Positions 16,690 through 25,052 are shown, counted from the stretch's first letter. The stretch is 38,193 nucleotides of DNA from Parafrankia elaeagni (GCF_000374165.1 NZ_KB893754.1:1-38193), one strand, 5' to 3'. Program-made: numbers and translations. Notes: a model not told the origin generated them from the letters alone.

Positions 16690-17063
16690 GACGGCGCGGG
16701 TGACGTCGTCGAGCACGGCTGGACATCACCATGCATCGCCTTCGGCGCCGACAGCCTCGCGCGGCTCGCGGCAAACGCCGCGACCGACCACGTCGGCACC
16801 GGCGCCGCCGCTCCCGTCCAGAGCTACGCGCAGACCCGCCAGCAGCATGCTGGGCTTCCCAGCGGAGCGACATTTTGATCACCCTCGATGTGGCCACCGC
16901 GCTGATGGCCGGCACCAACCCCAACCCGAAATACGGCGCCGCGTTCGGCGTCGAGGCTCTTATCCGTGCCGTGCCGTGCCGTGCCGATCGAGTCGATCCA
17001 CCATCGTGGCCGGCTACTCGACCGCCGCACCGGGCCCTGGCAGGCCCTGCCCACAGCCGCTAG
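16690..17063 (+). pseudogene. Decayed copy of the XRE/TPR regulator C-terminus
   Basis: The DNA from about 16732 to 17060 aligns along its length with 12778-13110 of the intact regulator; by eye roughly three quarters of bases match. Shared stretches include GATCACCCTCGATG and GATCGAGTCGATCC. A deletion near 16860 and a pentanucleotide expansion at 16966-16985 shift the frame, so recognisable protein fragments (DILITLDVATALMAG, AAFGVEALIRA) fall in different frames. No N-terminal HTH part is present. It is a relic of a second regulator or of a partial duplication. Confidence 0.82.
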
Positions 17064-17136
17064 ACCCGACCCCCGGCCCGGTGAGCTTTGGGGTAGTGAA
17101 GCCGACGAGGACGGCCGCGCCGCGCGACATGGCTTG

Positions 17137-17583
17137 CTAGGCGTCGGTAGATGTCCATCCCGAGACGGCGAAGTTCTGCCGCTTCCGGTACAGCTCGATA
17201 CCTATCCGCGTGTAGGGGTAGGTGTTGTCGGGCAGGGCGTCGAGCGGGAACCAGCCGAGGCGTGCGCATTTGTGCGGCTCGGCGTTGACCGGCTCGCCCT
17301 CCCACGACCGCGCGAGGAAGAACAACCCGAGCCGACCCTCGCCGTGCTCGTTGCGGAAATGCACGGTCGAGGCCAGCGACAGCGCCCGACGGTCCAGGCG
17401 AAGGCCGATCTCCTCGCGAGCCTCGCGGCAGATCGCGGCGGCGACGTCCTCACCATCTTCCAGCTTGCCCGAAGGCAGGTTGAACCAGCCGTCAGCGAAA
17501 CCGGTACCGGATCGCTCAGCGAGCAGAACCGCGCCGTCTCGGATGAGCAGAAGCATGACGTCGATGACACTGGTGTACGCCAT
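17137..17583 (-). CDS. NUDIX hydrolase
   Basis: The protein has 148 residues from ATG 17583. The NUDIX box begins GKLEDGEDVAA at about residue 39 and ends REAREEIGL (about 53-61), with all metal-binding glutamates present. Upstream residues WFNLPSG match the substrate-loop signature of MutT-like enzymes. The family hydrolyses nucleoside diphosphates linked to another group, such as (d)NTPs, sugar nucleotides or capped RNA. It is the last gene of a minus-strand unit after the P-loop kinase, separated by 26 bp. A housecleaning or pathway-specific pyrophosphatase role is inferred. Confidence 0.88.
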   Translation of the reverse strand: MAYTSVIDVMLLLIRDGAVLLAERSGTGFADGWFNLPSGKLEDGEDVAAAICREAREEIGLRLDRRALSLASTVHFRNEHGEGRLGLFFLARSWEGEPVNAEPHKCARLGWFPLDALPDNTYPYTRIGIELYRKRQNFAVSGWTSTDA

Positions 17584-17609
17584 GGAGGGCAGTCTCCCAG
17601 GGAGGCGGG

Positions 17610-18224
17610 TCAGCGGTTTGTCGGGTCGAGGCCGAGGGCGGTGAGTTGCTCGGCGATCCAGCCGACCCGTGCGCTGGTGGGCATGTTCGGTGGGATGTCG
17701 TAGATCCGCTGTCCGACGGTGGCGCAGATGCTGCGCACGACCCGGTCGGCCGCGGGCTGGATGTCGAGGACGCGTGACCGGTAGGGGTCGCCGAGTTGCT
17801 GCTGGTCGAACTTGTCGGTGCAGTAGAACACCGCGTCGTAGACGGGCGCCCAGGCCCGGCAGAACGTTTCCATCGCGCGCAGGACAGGCGCGTGGGGTCC
17901 TTCGGGGCCGCCCGGTAGGACGAGCCAGGCGTAGGCGAGGACGTTCGCGATCGTCTTGTCCGCGATGACCATGGTGTGTTGGCGTGCGGTGCGCAGGAGG
18001 CTGGTCAGCTGGGCGGCGAACAGGTCGACCTCACACTCCACATCGAACTCGCCGCGGCCGTGGACGACGATCTCCTCGATGAAGGGGCTGTTGCGCGCGG
18101 GCTCGGGGACGCAGGCGACGTGCACGCCACGCTCGCGGTAGTAGGCGGCGAGGGCGTGGGTGAGGGTGGTCTTGCCCGAGGCGTGGGTACCCTCGACGGC
18201 GACGACCAGGCAGTTGCGCAGCAT
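17610..18224 (-). CDS. AAA_28-type P-loop kinase/ATP-binding protein
   Basis: The protein has 204 residues from ATG 18224, with AAGGAG seven bases upstream. Walker A is GTHASGKTT (about residues 12-20), and VPEPARNSPF follows in the position of the acceptor/base loop. MVIADKTIANVLAYAW supplies the second acidic strand. The C-terminal part has FYCTDKFDQQQLGDPYRS. This layout matches AAA_28/thymidylate-kinase-like proteins such as the NadR C-domain and deoxynucleoside kinases. It probably phosphorylates a nucleoside or nucleotide. It lies 85 bp downstream of the unknown protein in the radical SAM unit. Confidence 0.75.
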   Translation of the reverse strand: MLRNCLVVAVEGTHASGKTTLTHALAAYYRERGVHVACVPEPARNSPFIEEIVVHGRGEFDVECEVDLFAAQLTSLLRTARQHTMVIADKTIANVLAYAWLVLPGGPEGPHAPVLRAMETFCRAWAPVYDAVFYCTDKFDQQQLGDPYRSRVLDIQPAADRVVRSICATVGQRIYDIPPNMPTSARVGWIAEQLTALGLDPTNR

Positions 18225-18309
18225 CAGCGAGCTCCTTCCGCGGCTGACATCTGATCGCTGCGGCCGGCCGGTACGGTGTGGCGAGACGAGGGCCGTGCAG
18301 ATGGGTTCG

Positions 18310-19011
18310 TCACGTAGCCACTGCCGTCTGGTCCCAGGCGGCGGCCTCGACGACCGTGTCGAGATCGAGCCGGTCCCACTGGTAGTGGCCGGTCCCGCGC
18401 GCCGCGAGGAGCGCGATCCCCAGTGCTCGGAGAACGACCTGCCGAAGGGTCTGCGGCGCGGTGGCGGAGGTCATGGGTGCCGCCAAGGCAGGGCCGGCGG
18501 CTGGGTCCGAGTCGGCGGGTAGGCCGTGGAGGTGGACGGCGGCACACACGTCGTGCAGCGCGGGCGGTGTGGGGCCGTATGCCGTGTCGCAGAGGCGAGC
18601 GAGACCGGGCTGCGCGTTCTGAGCCGGCCAGGCGGCGGCGAGGGCGGCGATTCCCCGTGTGGGTGCGTCGGCGGTGGCGAGCCTCGCCAGAGTGTCGGCG
18701 AGCCGGTGGCCGGCGAGGATCGCCGCCTGGCGTCGCGCCTGCACCAGCAGGGCATCGAGCCTGGCAGCAACGGTGGGGGTCTCCGCCGGTTGCTCGGCCG
18801 CGATGGCGTGGAAGCCGAACCGCAGCGTCGTGTCGGTCACCGTCAGGGTGCGTCCCCGCGGCAGCCGCAGGTAGACCGCTGCGATGGCGTCCGGCGCCGC
18901 AGCGCGGGTCGAGACGGTGAACGAGGCCAACAGCGGGGTGCGTTCGGCGAAAGGCCGCCGTGCGGCGCCGAACGGCGTGTCGGCCCAGCCCAGGTTCGTC
19001 GCCTCACGCAT
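18310..19011 (-). CDS. Unrecognised protein coupled to the radical SAM enzyme
   Basis: The protein has 233 residues from ATG 19011, overlapping the radical SAM stop by 8 bp, so the two are probably translated together. It has no signal peptide or membrane helix. Pro/Ala/Arg-rich stretches alternate with helices. Segments TLRFGFHAI, ILAGHRLADTLARLA and LARLCDTAYG faintly recall an RNase-H-like/DEDD exonuclease layout, but the catalytic acids do not line up convincingly and I do not assign it. Its tight linkage suggests a partner, substrate carrier or modifying subunit for the radical SAM protein. Confidence 0.6.
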   Translation of the reverse strand: MREATNLGWADTPFGAARRPFAERTPLLASFTVSTRAAAPDAIAAVYLRLPRGRTLTVTDTTLRFGFHAIAAEQPAETPTVAARLDALLVQARRQAAILAGHRLADTLARLATADAPTRGIAALAAAWPAQNAQPGLARLCDTAYGPTPPALHDVCAAVHLHGLPADSDPAAGPALAAPMTSATAPQTLRQVVLRALGIALLAARGTGHYQWDRLDLDTVVEAAAWDQTAVAT

Positions 19012-20044
19012 GGTTGATGCGCAGCGACGGAGGTTCGGCCGGCGGTTGCTCGGCGCGGGTGAGGGTGCGGATCGAGCGCCCCAGGTATTTGGCATAGTGA
19101 TTGCGTTGAAAGCGGTACCGCGCCCAGATCGCGGTGATCGGCTCGTCGAGCAGGTTGCCCAGCGGTTCGAGCAGGTCGGGGGCGTCGTAGACCGGCCAGG
19201 CACTCGCCAGCCCACGCGGGCTGACCACGATCATGTGGCCTTCGGTGTCCGGGGTCCAGGACGTCAGTCGCAGTGCCGGCCGCCAGTCGTGCACCGTGCG
19301 CAGTTCGGCCAGCCGGTCGAATGCCGCTGCGGCTTCCTCCACGGAGATGAACTCGTTGTCGGCGAGGTCGAGCGCGTTGCCTTTCTTCAGCGGCATGATC
19401 AGTTTGAGTTTCCCGGCGTCCAGCAGATCGGCGATCTGGTAGGTGTACGGCAACGCGGCCACCGTCGAGCGGTAGACCACCGCCGACAGCGACAGCGGCA
19501 GACCCGCGTCCCGGAACGCCCGTACCCCGGCCATCACCGCGTCGTAGTCTCCCCGGACCCGGTTCGTCGTCGCCCGCGGGCCTTCCAGCCCGACGTTGAC
19601 GAACGCGATTTTGCCGGACAGGCGTGCCGCGTGCTGAAGGCCGCGGGTCGCGTTGGTCGGCACGCCGATCACCGTCCCGGCGAACATGTCGACGATGTCG
19701 ACGAAATCCCGGCGCAGCAGCGGCTCACCGCCGGACAAGAACACCCGGGGCACCCCAGCGAGGTTGTCCCGTATCCGCTCCAAGGCGGCCAGCGTCGGGT
19801 CGGGCTCCTGCAACGTCTCGGAGCAGAACGAGCAGTCGAAATTGCACCGCTTCGTGACCTGAAGGATCACCGACAGCGGCCCAGCCGCCCCGGCTGCGAC
19901 CGCCTCCAGATCCAGCGGAGCCTTCAGTCTGAAATGGTGCCCATCGGTGAAGACGACAGGTTCGGCAGTAGGCGCGCAGATCTCACCGGGGCCCGGCTGC
20001 ACCTCGGTATCAACGGTTGGAGGGGGTGGAGAGGAGGTGATCAT
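19004..20044 (-). CDS. Radical SAM enzyme
   Basis: The protein has 346 residues from ATG 20044, preceded by GAGAAGGACC. A 55-residue N-terminal extension precedes the 4Fe-4S motif CNFDCSFC (C67, C71, C74; CxxxCxxC), followed by LSGGEPLLRRD (the SAM-binding GGE motif). The barrel continues to about residue 270. The tail has the position of a SPASM/twitch region but lacks its cysteines, so only one cluster is predicted. It resembles MoaA/PqqE-type oxidoreductases in the core. The substrate is unknown. It leads the unit rSAM-unknown-kinase-NUDIX and is distinct from QueE. Confidence 0.85.
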   Translation of the reverse strand: MITSSPPPPTVDTEVQPGPGEICAPTAEPVVFTDGHHFRLKAPLDLEAVAAGAAGPLSVILQVTKRCNFDCSFCSETLQEPDPTLAALERIRDNLAGVPRVFLSGGEPLLRRDFVDIVDMFAGTVIGVPTNATRGLQHAARLSGKIAFVNVGLEGPRATTNRVRGDYDAVMAGVRAFRDAGLPLSLSAVVYRSTVAALPYTYQIADLLDAGKLKLIMPLKKGNALDLADNEFISVEEAAAAFDRLAELRTVHDWRPALRLTSWTPDTEGHMIVVSPRGLASAWPVYDAPDLLEPLGNLLDEPITAIWARYRFQRNHYAKYLGRSIRTLTRAEQPPAEPPSLRINHA

Positions 20045-20725
20045 CAGGTCCTTCTCGTCGTAGGCACCTCGACGACCGGGTCAGCTGGCCGCCGCTATCG
20101 TGACGGCGAGCTGACCGCGCCGATGCTGAACGCCCTCAGCTTCCCAACCGGCGGCACGGCAGTCATTCCCCGCAATGCGAACATCCGCTTCGGGTCAGTG
20201 CAGGCCACTGACCTGCGACAACAGTGTCGACAAGCGGGAGATGTTCGGCTTGAACGCCATGATCTGTTCGGCTGATTCCACCGAAACCAGGCCCTGATCG
20301 CACGTGGCGCAGCCGGAGGCAACCCGGCACTGTCCATGATCGGATCTGCGTCCGCGAGGAACGCGGGCGGTCGGCTACCCGCCGTCCTGAACGGAGCGCC
20401 GTTCGCGGAGGAGCAGGGTCGACCGGGGCATGCTCGGTGTCTTTGCGCTTGCGCCGCGTACAGAAATTTCTCCCACGCCGGCAGGCGCAACAGTTGTACG
20501 TGAGCCTCCCGCCGTCCGCCGGAATCGTTGAATGCCGTGACCCGTTCGAGAAGTGTGGCAGCATTATCGTTCTACGATTCTTCGGTGATCCCTTGCCGGG
20601 GGGACGAGGGCGCTGCCCGATTCTTCCTGGCTCGGGTGCGGCAGCTATGGGAGCCCGGCGCGGCAGCTGATGCTGGTGTCCTAGCCCGCCCTTCGAGGGT
20701 CGCCACCGCGATCGGAGGTGCTGGG
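20045..20725. other. 681-bp divergent intergenic region
   Basis: This region separates the leftward radical SAM unit from the rightward thymidylate-kinase-like gene. Open frames here are Arg/Pro/Ser-rich and have no family pattern, so I take them as chance frames. A nested inverted repeat lies at 20179-20246. The last 150 bp before 20726 are less GC-rich (GCATTATCG, TACGATTC) and probably hold the promoter of the kinase gene. No small precursor peptide was recognised. Confidence 0.5.
20179..20246. repeat. Nested inverted repeat upstream of the radical SAM unit
   Basis: The inner arms GGTCAGTG (20193-20200) and CACTGACC (20206-20213) are perfect around a 5-base loop. The outer arms GAACATCCGCTT (20179-20190) and AAGCGGGAGATGTTC (20232-20246) pair with a short bulge. 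It lies about 135 bp upstream of the radical SAM start and could be an operator or a leader hairpin. Confidence 0.6.
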
Positions 20726-21400
20726 ATGCTCGTCAGCTTGGAAGGTCTTCCCGGGTCGGGGAAGTCGACGCAGGCCCGTCTGCTGGAGGAGCGTCTTCGC
20801 GGTGAAGGACTCAGGGTCACCTATCTCCCGGATCTCGCCACCCTCGACACCGGGGATGTCGGGATGGCCCTGTCGGAGATCTTCTCGTCGTCGGATGATC
20901 CGTTCCTGCGTCACGGGGACGTGGTGACCGAGTGTCTGTTGGCGGCGGCGGTGCGCGCGGACATCGTGGCGACGCGGATCGAGCCAGCGCTCGATCACCA
21001 CGATGTGGTGATCGAGGACCGTGGTGTGCACACCATGTTCTCTTACGGGTTGGCGTCCCTGATCCGGCAGCATGCGGCGGAGGTGGACGACGCTGTGTCC
21101 TGGCTGGATGGGTTGGGACGCCTTGCCGGGCGGCGCGCGGACGTCGTGCTGTGGCTGTCGGCGCCGGTGGGCGAGACGGTCGCGCGGGCGGAGGCTCGTG
21201 ACGGGAGGCGGTGGACAGGTGAGCAGCGCGTGTACCTGTCGTTCGTGGATCTTGCCTATCGGGAGCTGGCCGCACGCGACGCCGCCATGGTCAGGGTGCC
21301 GACGGCCGGGCAGGCGCCGGAGGCCGTGCACGCGGCCGTCTGGGAGGTGGTCGCCGCACAGCTGAAGCGGCCTGCCCGCAGGGCATCCGCAGGGGGTTGA
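20726..21400 (+). CDS. Thymidylate-kinase-like nucleotide kinase
   Basis: The protein has 224 residues from ATG 20726, with CGGAGG about eight bases upstream. Walker A is GLPGSGKST (residues 7-15). VVIEDRGVHTMFSYG carries the D-R motif of dNMP kinases. The Arg-containing lid follows in AEARDGRRWTGEQR, and a YxxLA-like helix (YLSFVDLAYRELA) closes the fold. It is close to TMK in layout but divergent, so the substrate may be another (deoxy)nucleoside monophosphate. It is followed 45 bp later by an APH-type gene on the same strand. Confidence 0.82.
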   Translation: MLVSLEGLPGSGKSTQARLLEERLRGEGLRVTYLPDLATLDTGDVGMALSEIFSSSDDPFLRHGDVVTECLLAAAVRADIVATRIEPALDHHDVVIEDRGVHTMFSYGLASLIRQHAAEVDDAVSWLDGLGRLAGRRADVVLWLSAPVGETVARAEARDGRRWTGEQRVYLSFVDLAYRELAARDAAMVRVPTAGQAPEAVHAAVWEVVAAQLKRPARRASAGG

Positions 21401-21445
21401 GCCCGTGCGTGGCGGGTGACCCTCGCCCCGTAGGCTTCGTGTGTT

Positions 21446-22414
21446 GTGAAGCCGTCACTGTCTGATGCGCCGACGATGGCACCTTCCTCGACGCCTGCGC
21501 TGCTAGCGGACGACCTGCGTAGATGTCTTGTGGTCGACGGTCCGGAACGCGTCGAGGGTTTGCACCGCCTCGGTCTTCGCCCGCTGGCGGGTGGCCGGAA
21601 CAACCACGTCTTCGCCTGGCGGGACCCGCAGGGTGACGAGGTGTGTGTGAAGGCGTACCGGTTTGATGATCGACAGCGGGCGGAGAGGGAATGGCGGGCG
21701 CTCTCCTTGCTGGCGAGGCATGGTGTGCCGAACGTGCCGCGACCGTTGTGGCGGGAGCAGCATGAGGACCGGCCTGTCGTCGCGATGACCATGCTGCCAG
21801 GTGTGAGCGTCCCTGACCTGGCTGAGCCGGCGGCGCGGGAGGCAGCCCTGGTGGGTTTGGCCGTGACGCTGTGCCCGATCCACGACGTCCCGTGGGAGAC
21901 CGGCTTCGCGAGGCTGCCCCGCGTCGACTCCGCGGCGCACTACGTGGCGAGATTGACCGAGGTGTGGCCTGGTCAGCTCGGCGCGCGGCCGGACGACCCG
22001 CTGACGCGGGACCTGCGACGGCTGCTGGGGGTGTGGCGGGACAGCGGGGACGCGGAGATGCTCGCGCGCCCCGTGGCACGGATCTTCTCGCGGGGTGACG
22101 GGAACCTGGTGAACTGGCTGTGGGATAGCGAGGTCTCGCGCTGCGTCGACTTCGAGTTCTGCGGGTGGAGCGATCTGGCGTTCGACGCCGCCGATCTCGT
22201 CGAGCACATCAGCGCCCGTGAGTTCGACGATCGGGTCTGGTCGGCCGTGGTCACGGCGCTCGGGATCGAGGGCGAGCTGATGCCGAGGTTCCGCGCGGCG
22301 CAGCGGACGTGTGCGTTGCGGTGGCTGGCGGTGCTGTGGAAGCAGCGGGAACGGCGGGCCGGGGAGTTCTCCGCCCAGCTGGACCGTGTACGGGTCCTGC
22401 TTCGCGACCAGTGA
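21446..22414 (+). CDS. APH-family phosphotransferase
   Basis: The protein has 322 residues from GTG 21446; ATG 21476 is an alternative start. It is a kinase-like fold with an N-lobe lysine in VCVKAYRFDD (about K69), the hinge VVAMTMLPG, the catalytic loop SRGDGNLVNW (D218, N223) and the metal site CVDFEFCGW (D235). The usual HGD is replaced by RGD, as in some APH relatives. It is probably co-transcribed with the upstream dNMP-kinase-like gene. The substrate is unknown. It converges on the end of the long que operon, leaving only 13 bp. Confidence 0.8.
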   Translation: MKPSLSDAPTMAPSSTPALLADDLRRCLVVDGPERVEGLHRLGLRPLAGGRNNHVFAWRDPQGDEVCVKAYRFDDRQRAEREWRALSLLARHGVPNVPRPLWREQHEDRPVVAMTMLPGVSVPDLAEPAAREAALVGLAVTLCPIHDVPWETGFARLPRVDSAAHYVARLTEVWPGQLGARPDDPLTRDLRRLLGVWRDSGDAEMLARPVARIFSRGDGNLVNWLWDSEVSRCVDFEFCGWSDLAFDAADLVEHISAREFDDRVWSAVVTALGIEGELMPRFRAAQRTCALRWLAVLWKQRERRAGEFSAQLDRVRVLLRDQ

Positions 22415-22427
22415 GGTGGTAGCGCGC

Positions 22428-22967
22428 TCAGCCGGGCGCGGCGCGGGAGGTGACGCCGAGTCGGTCGAGGCAGCGCGCGACGACGGTCGCCAGCTCGGTG
22501 TCCGTGGATAGGACGATCTTCGGTTCGGGGATGGGGACCGCGTTCGCGTGAATCCGCTGGTAGAGGGCGACGGTGCGATCGGCCGCGGGATGGGTGCCCT
22601 CGGCCTGGTCGTGGGTGAGACGTGCGTGCGCGACGGCCGGCGGGCAGACGCACTCAATGACGTGCAGAGGGCGTCCGAGGCGGTCGGCGAGGTGGGCGAC
22701 CCGGCTGATCTGACCGGCGCGGTGGCAGGTTGGGCCGTCGAGCACGACGGCGGGGGCGATTCCCTCGCCGATCAGGTGGGCGGCGGCCTGGTGGGCGACG
22801 TCGATGCACAGGTCGTCCTGGGCGGGGCTGTAGGTGAGATAGGGGTCGGCGAACAGGGCGTGGCGGATGTGGTCCTTGCCGAGGACGGCGGCGGGCAGGT
22901 GCCGGCCGAGTTCGGCGGCGAGGGTGCTCTTCCCGGTTCCGGGGAGACCAGCCAGCTGCACGATCAT
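22428..22967 (-). CDS. Small AAA_33-type P-loop kinase
   Basis: The protein has 179 residues from ATG 22967, with AAGGAAGG upstream. Walker A is GLPGTGKST (residues 7-15), then LGKDHIRHALF and VVLDGPTCHRAGQ, the pattern of small-molecule kinases related to chloramphenicol, gluconate and adenylylsulfate kinases. A lid segment with Arg (RLTHDQAEGTHPAADR) follows. It is the last gene of the long minus-strand operon, 25 bp after the nucleotidyltransferase gene. It may phosphorylate the pathway's product or an intermediate. Confidence 0.8.
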   Translation of the reverse strand: MIVQLAGLPGTGKSTLAAELGRHLPAAVLGKDHIRHALFADPYLTYSPAQDDLCIDVAHQAAAHLIGEGIAPAVVLDGPTCHRAGQISRVAHLADRLGRPLHVIECVCPPAVAHARLTHDQAEGTHPAADRTVALYQRIHANAVPIPEPKIVLSTDTELATVVARCLDRLGVTSRAAPG

Positions 22968-22992
22968 CAAGATCCTTCCTTGTGGTGTGGCG

Positions 22993-23940
22993 TCAGATGC
23001 CTGCCGTGGGTGCCCATCCCTCGTCGGCGCGGCACAGGTCCCACAGGCCGTCGAGACCGCGGACACCTTCGGCCGCCGGGATCTGAGTCGCGGGACCGAT
23101 CTGTGCGCTCGCTGGGGCCAGGCGCAGCGCGTCGGCACGCGTGCGCAAGAAGACTGGCCTGCCCGAATCGTCCTTGCGCCGCGCGGTCAGGAGCACGACG
23201 GTGAGGTGATCGAGGGGGGCGAGGACGGGCAGGTCGATGTTCGGGTGGCCGGGCAGGGGTTGGGACCGTCGGCGATCGAGCATGCTCGGCACCAGGTCAG
23301 GGAGAACCGGCACGGGCCGGGGCAGGTCGGTGATGATGTCGACGGCCGTGCAGGGAGCGACGAGGTCGTCGTGTAGGCGGGTGTAGGTCGCTGACATCGG
23401 GTCGTCGAGAGCGACGCGGTGGGTGGTCGAGTCGTAGCGTCCGGGCTGGTAGCCGAGCAGACGCAGGGCACGGCGGAAGGCGTCGGCCTGGTCCGGGGCG
23501 ACCAGGACGTCGAGGTCGCTGAACTCGCGGGCGCCACGTCCTCCATACAGCTGGGACTCCAGGGCGATGCCTTTGACAGCCGCGAAGGCGACGTGGTGGC
23601 GGGCCGCCGCATCGGTGAGGGCGGCGGCCTGCGCACGGTGGACGGCGGTCTTGTGTCGGCTGGTGCGCAGAACGGAGGTTAGAAAGCGGCGGAACGCCCG
23701 GGGGACCTCGTCTACCAGGCCGGTGGTGGTGAGGGTGTCGGCGAGCAGGCACAGCACCTTGTGCTCGATGGCCGTGGCGAGCAGCGTGCCCCAGTGCAGT
23801 GCCGGCTCGGTGAGCAGCGGCCGGATCGCGGCGTGCTGCTGCTCGACGGGTGCGGGCAGGCAGGCCGCCTCCAGGACGAGGTGTTCCACCCGTGGCGTCT
23901 CCGGTGGACATGCGGGGATGCGCGGGGTCGCTGGTCTCAT
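22993..23940 (-). CDS. Nucleotidyltransferase-family protein (NTP_transf_5 type)
   Basis: The protein has 315 residues from ATG 23940, overlapping the HPr-kinase-like stop as ATGA. A helical N-terminus leads to AVKGIALESQLYGG and the nucleotidyltransferase core REFSDLDVLV with D142 and D144 as the metal-binding pair. A third acidic strand lies further on (TAVDIITDLP). This family is often encoded beside HPr-kinase-like proteins in lasso-peptide and surface-polysaccharide clusters, and the same pairing occurs here. It should transfer a nucleotidyl group to a small acceptor or protein; the acceptor is unknown. Confidence 0.8.
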   Translation of the reverse strand: MRPATPRIPACPPETPRVEHLVLEAACLPAPVEQQHAAIRPLLTEPALHWGTLLATAIEHKVLCLLADTLTTTGLVDEVPRAFRRFLTSVLRTSRHKTAVHRAQAAALTDAAARHHVAFAAVKGIALESQLYGGRGAREFSDLDVLVAPDQADAFRRALRLLGYQPGRYDSTTHRVALDDPMSATYTRLHDDLVAPCTAVDIITDLPRPVPVLPDLVPSMLDRRRSQPLPGHPNIDLPVLAPLDHLTVVLLTARRKDDSGRPVFLRTRADALRLAPASAQIGPATQIPAAEGVRGLDGLWDLCRADEGWAPTAGI

Positions 23941-25052
23941 CGGGTGGCTGCTTCGGTGTCGTGGAGGATCGCGGTGACGGCGTCGGCGAGCGTGGTGGGG
24001 TCCGGGCGGGCCACCAGCTCGTAGCAGGGCACGGTCCGGGCGAGGGCGGCGATGACGGCGCGCCGGTTGCTCTCCGTCGTGTGGGCCGGGGGCGCCGGGG
24101 CGAGCCAGTGGTTGATGTGGGAGCTGGCGTCCGAGGTGGGGCGGTGCATGAACAGCTGGTTGCTTGTCAGCGTGGCGTGGACGGTCCCCGCAGGGATCCG
24201 CTCGTGACGGGCGTTTCCTGCGGTCGGGGACAGCTGCGGCCAGATCATCACGTGGGGGCGGCAGGAGGCGGTGAGCGTGCCCGCGTGCAATAGGCGTGGG
24301 ATGTCGGGGGGCTCGATGCTGAGTTTCGTGTGCAGGTCGGCCGGGTCCCCGCGTAGACCAGTGGGGACGAGGCCGGTGAGGTTGGGGTAGGCGAGCAGAG
24401 TGCCGACGCCGACGCGGATGTGGGCGGGCCAGGCGTAGCCGAGCAGCCCGCCGTTTCTGTCGGGGGTGAGCAGGAGCCGGTCGCTGGTGACGAACTCTCC
24501 GCCGAGCCGGCGCAGGACGGCGACGAGGGTGGTGGTCTTGCCGGCGCCGGGATGGCCGGCGATCAGGATGCCGTGGTCGCGGTGGACGAGCGCGGCGGTG
24601 TGGGTGTAGACGGCGCCGGCGGCGAGGAGCTGGGCGGTTATGAGTTGGCGGACGAGGCGGGCGGCGTAGTAGGTCGCCGCGTCGTCGGTGGCGCAGTGGA
24701 CGGTGGTCGTGCGTCGGGTGGGGTCGTGGACGATGAGGGTGCGGTGCTGGTCGATCCAGAAGATCTCGCGTTCGTCCTCGGTGATGTGGTGGGCGGTGAG
24801 CTCGCTGGGGCCGATCTCGCGGAGGTCGCCGACGTCGGGCGGGGCGTCGAGGAGGCTGTGGTGGGGGTCGGCGACGGTGATGGTGACGTGCCACGCGGCG
24901 TGCGGGTCGGTGGTGGTCCGGTAGGCGTAGAGGGTGTCCTGGGCGGCGCGCGCCGCGGCGGTCACGGTCGTGGTGAGGGTGACCGAGGCGTCGGCGAGGC
25001 GGAAGCAGGTGACGTGGCGGGTCCGCGGGCCGGCGGCGGGATTGTGGGTCAC
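23937..25052 (-). CDS. HPr kinase/phosphorylase-like protein
   Basis: The protein has 371 residues from GTG 25052, overlapping the cupin stop as GTGA. The N-terminal 140 residues are unlike bacterial HprK and may form a separate recognition domain. The P-loop is GHPGAGKTTT at about 166-175, followed by GGEFVTSDRLLL, where HprK has its acidic Walker B-like motif. No HPr or PTS gene is nearby. Homologues in biosynthetic clusters phosphorylate peptide termini or small molecules, and here the neighbours are sugar and deazaguanine enzymes. The substrate is therefore open. Confidence 0.78.
   Translation of the reverse strand: MTHNPAAGPRTRHVTCFRLADASVTLTTTVTAAARAAQDTLYAYRTTTDPHAAWHVTITVADPHHSLLDAPPDVGDLREIGPSELTAHHITEDEREIFWIDQHRTLIVHDPTRRTTTVHCATDDAATYYAARLVRQLITAQLLAAGAVYTHTAALVHRDHGILIAGHPGAGKTTTLVAVLRRLGGEFVTSDRLLLTPDRNGGLLGYAWPAHIRVGVGTLLAYPNLTGLVPTGLRGDPADLHTKLSIEPPDIPRLLHAGTLTASCRPHVMIWPQLSPTAGNARHERIPAGTVHATLTSNQLFMHRPTSDASSHINHWLAPAPPAHTTESNRRAVIAALARTVPCYELVARPDPTTLADAVTAILHDTEAATR

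Noticed and set aside
20095-20564. Minus-strand frames between the radical SAM gene and the dNMP-kinase-like gene, considered as a precursor peptide
   Set aside because: Composition is Arg/Pro/Ser-rich with scattered cysteines, with no leader/core organisation or ribosome site next to the radical SAM gene.
15593-22414. APH-family genes as antibiotic-resistance determinants
   Set aside because: The kinase motifs are general to the superfamily and the context is nucleotide metabolism. No resistance-specific signature is visible.
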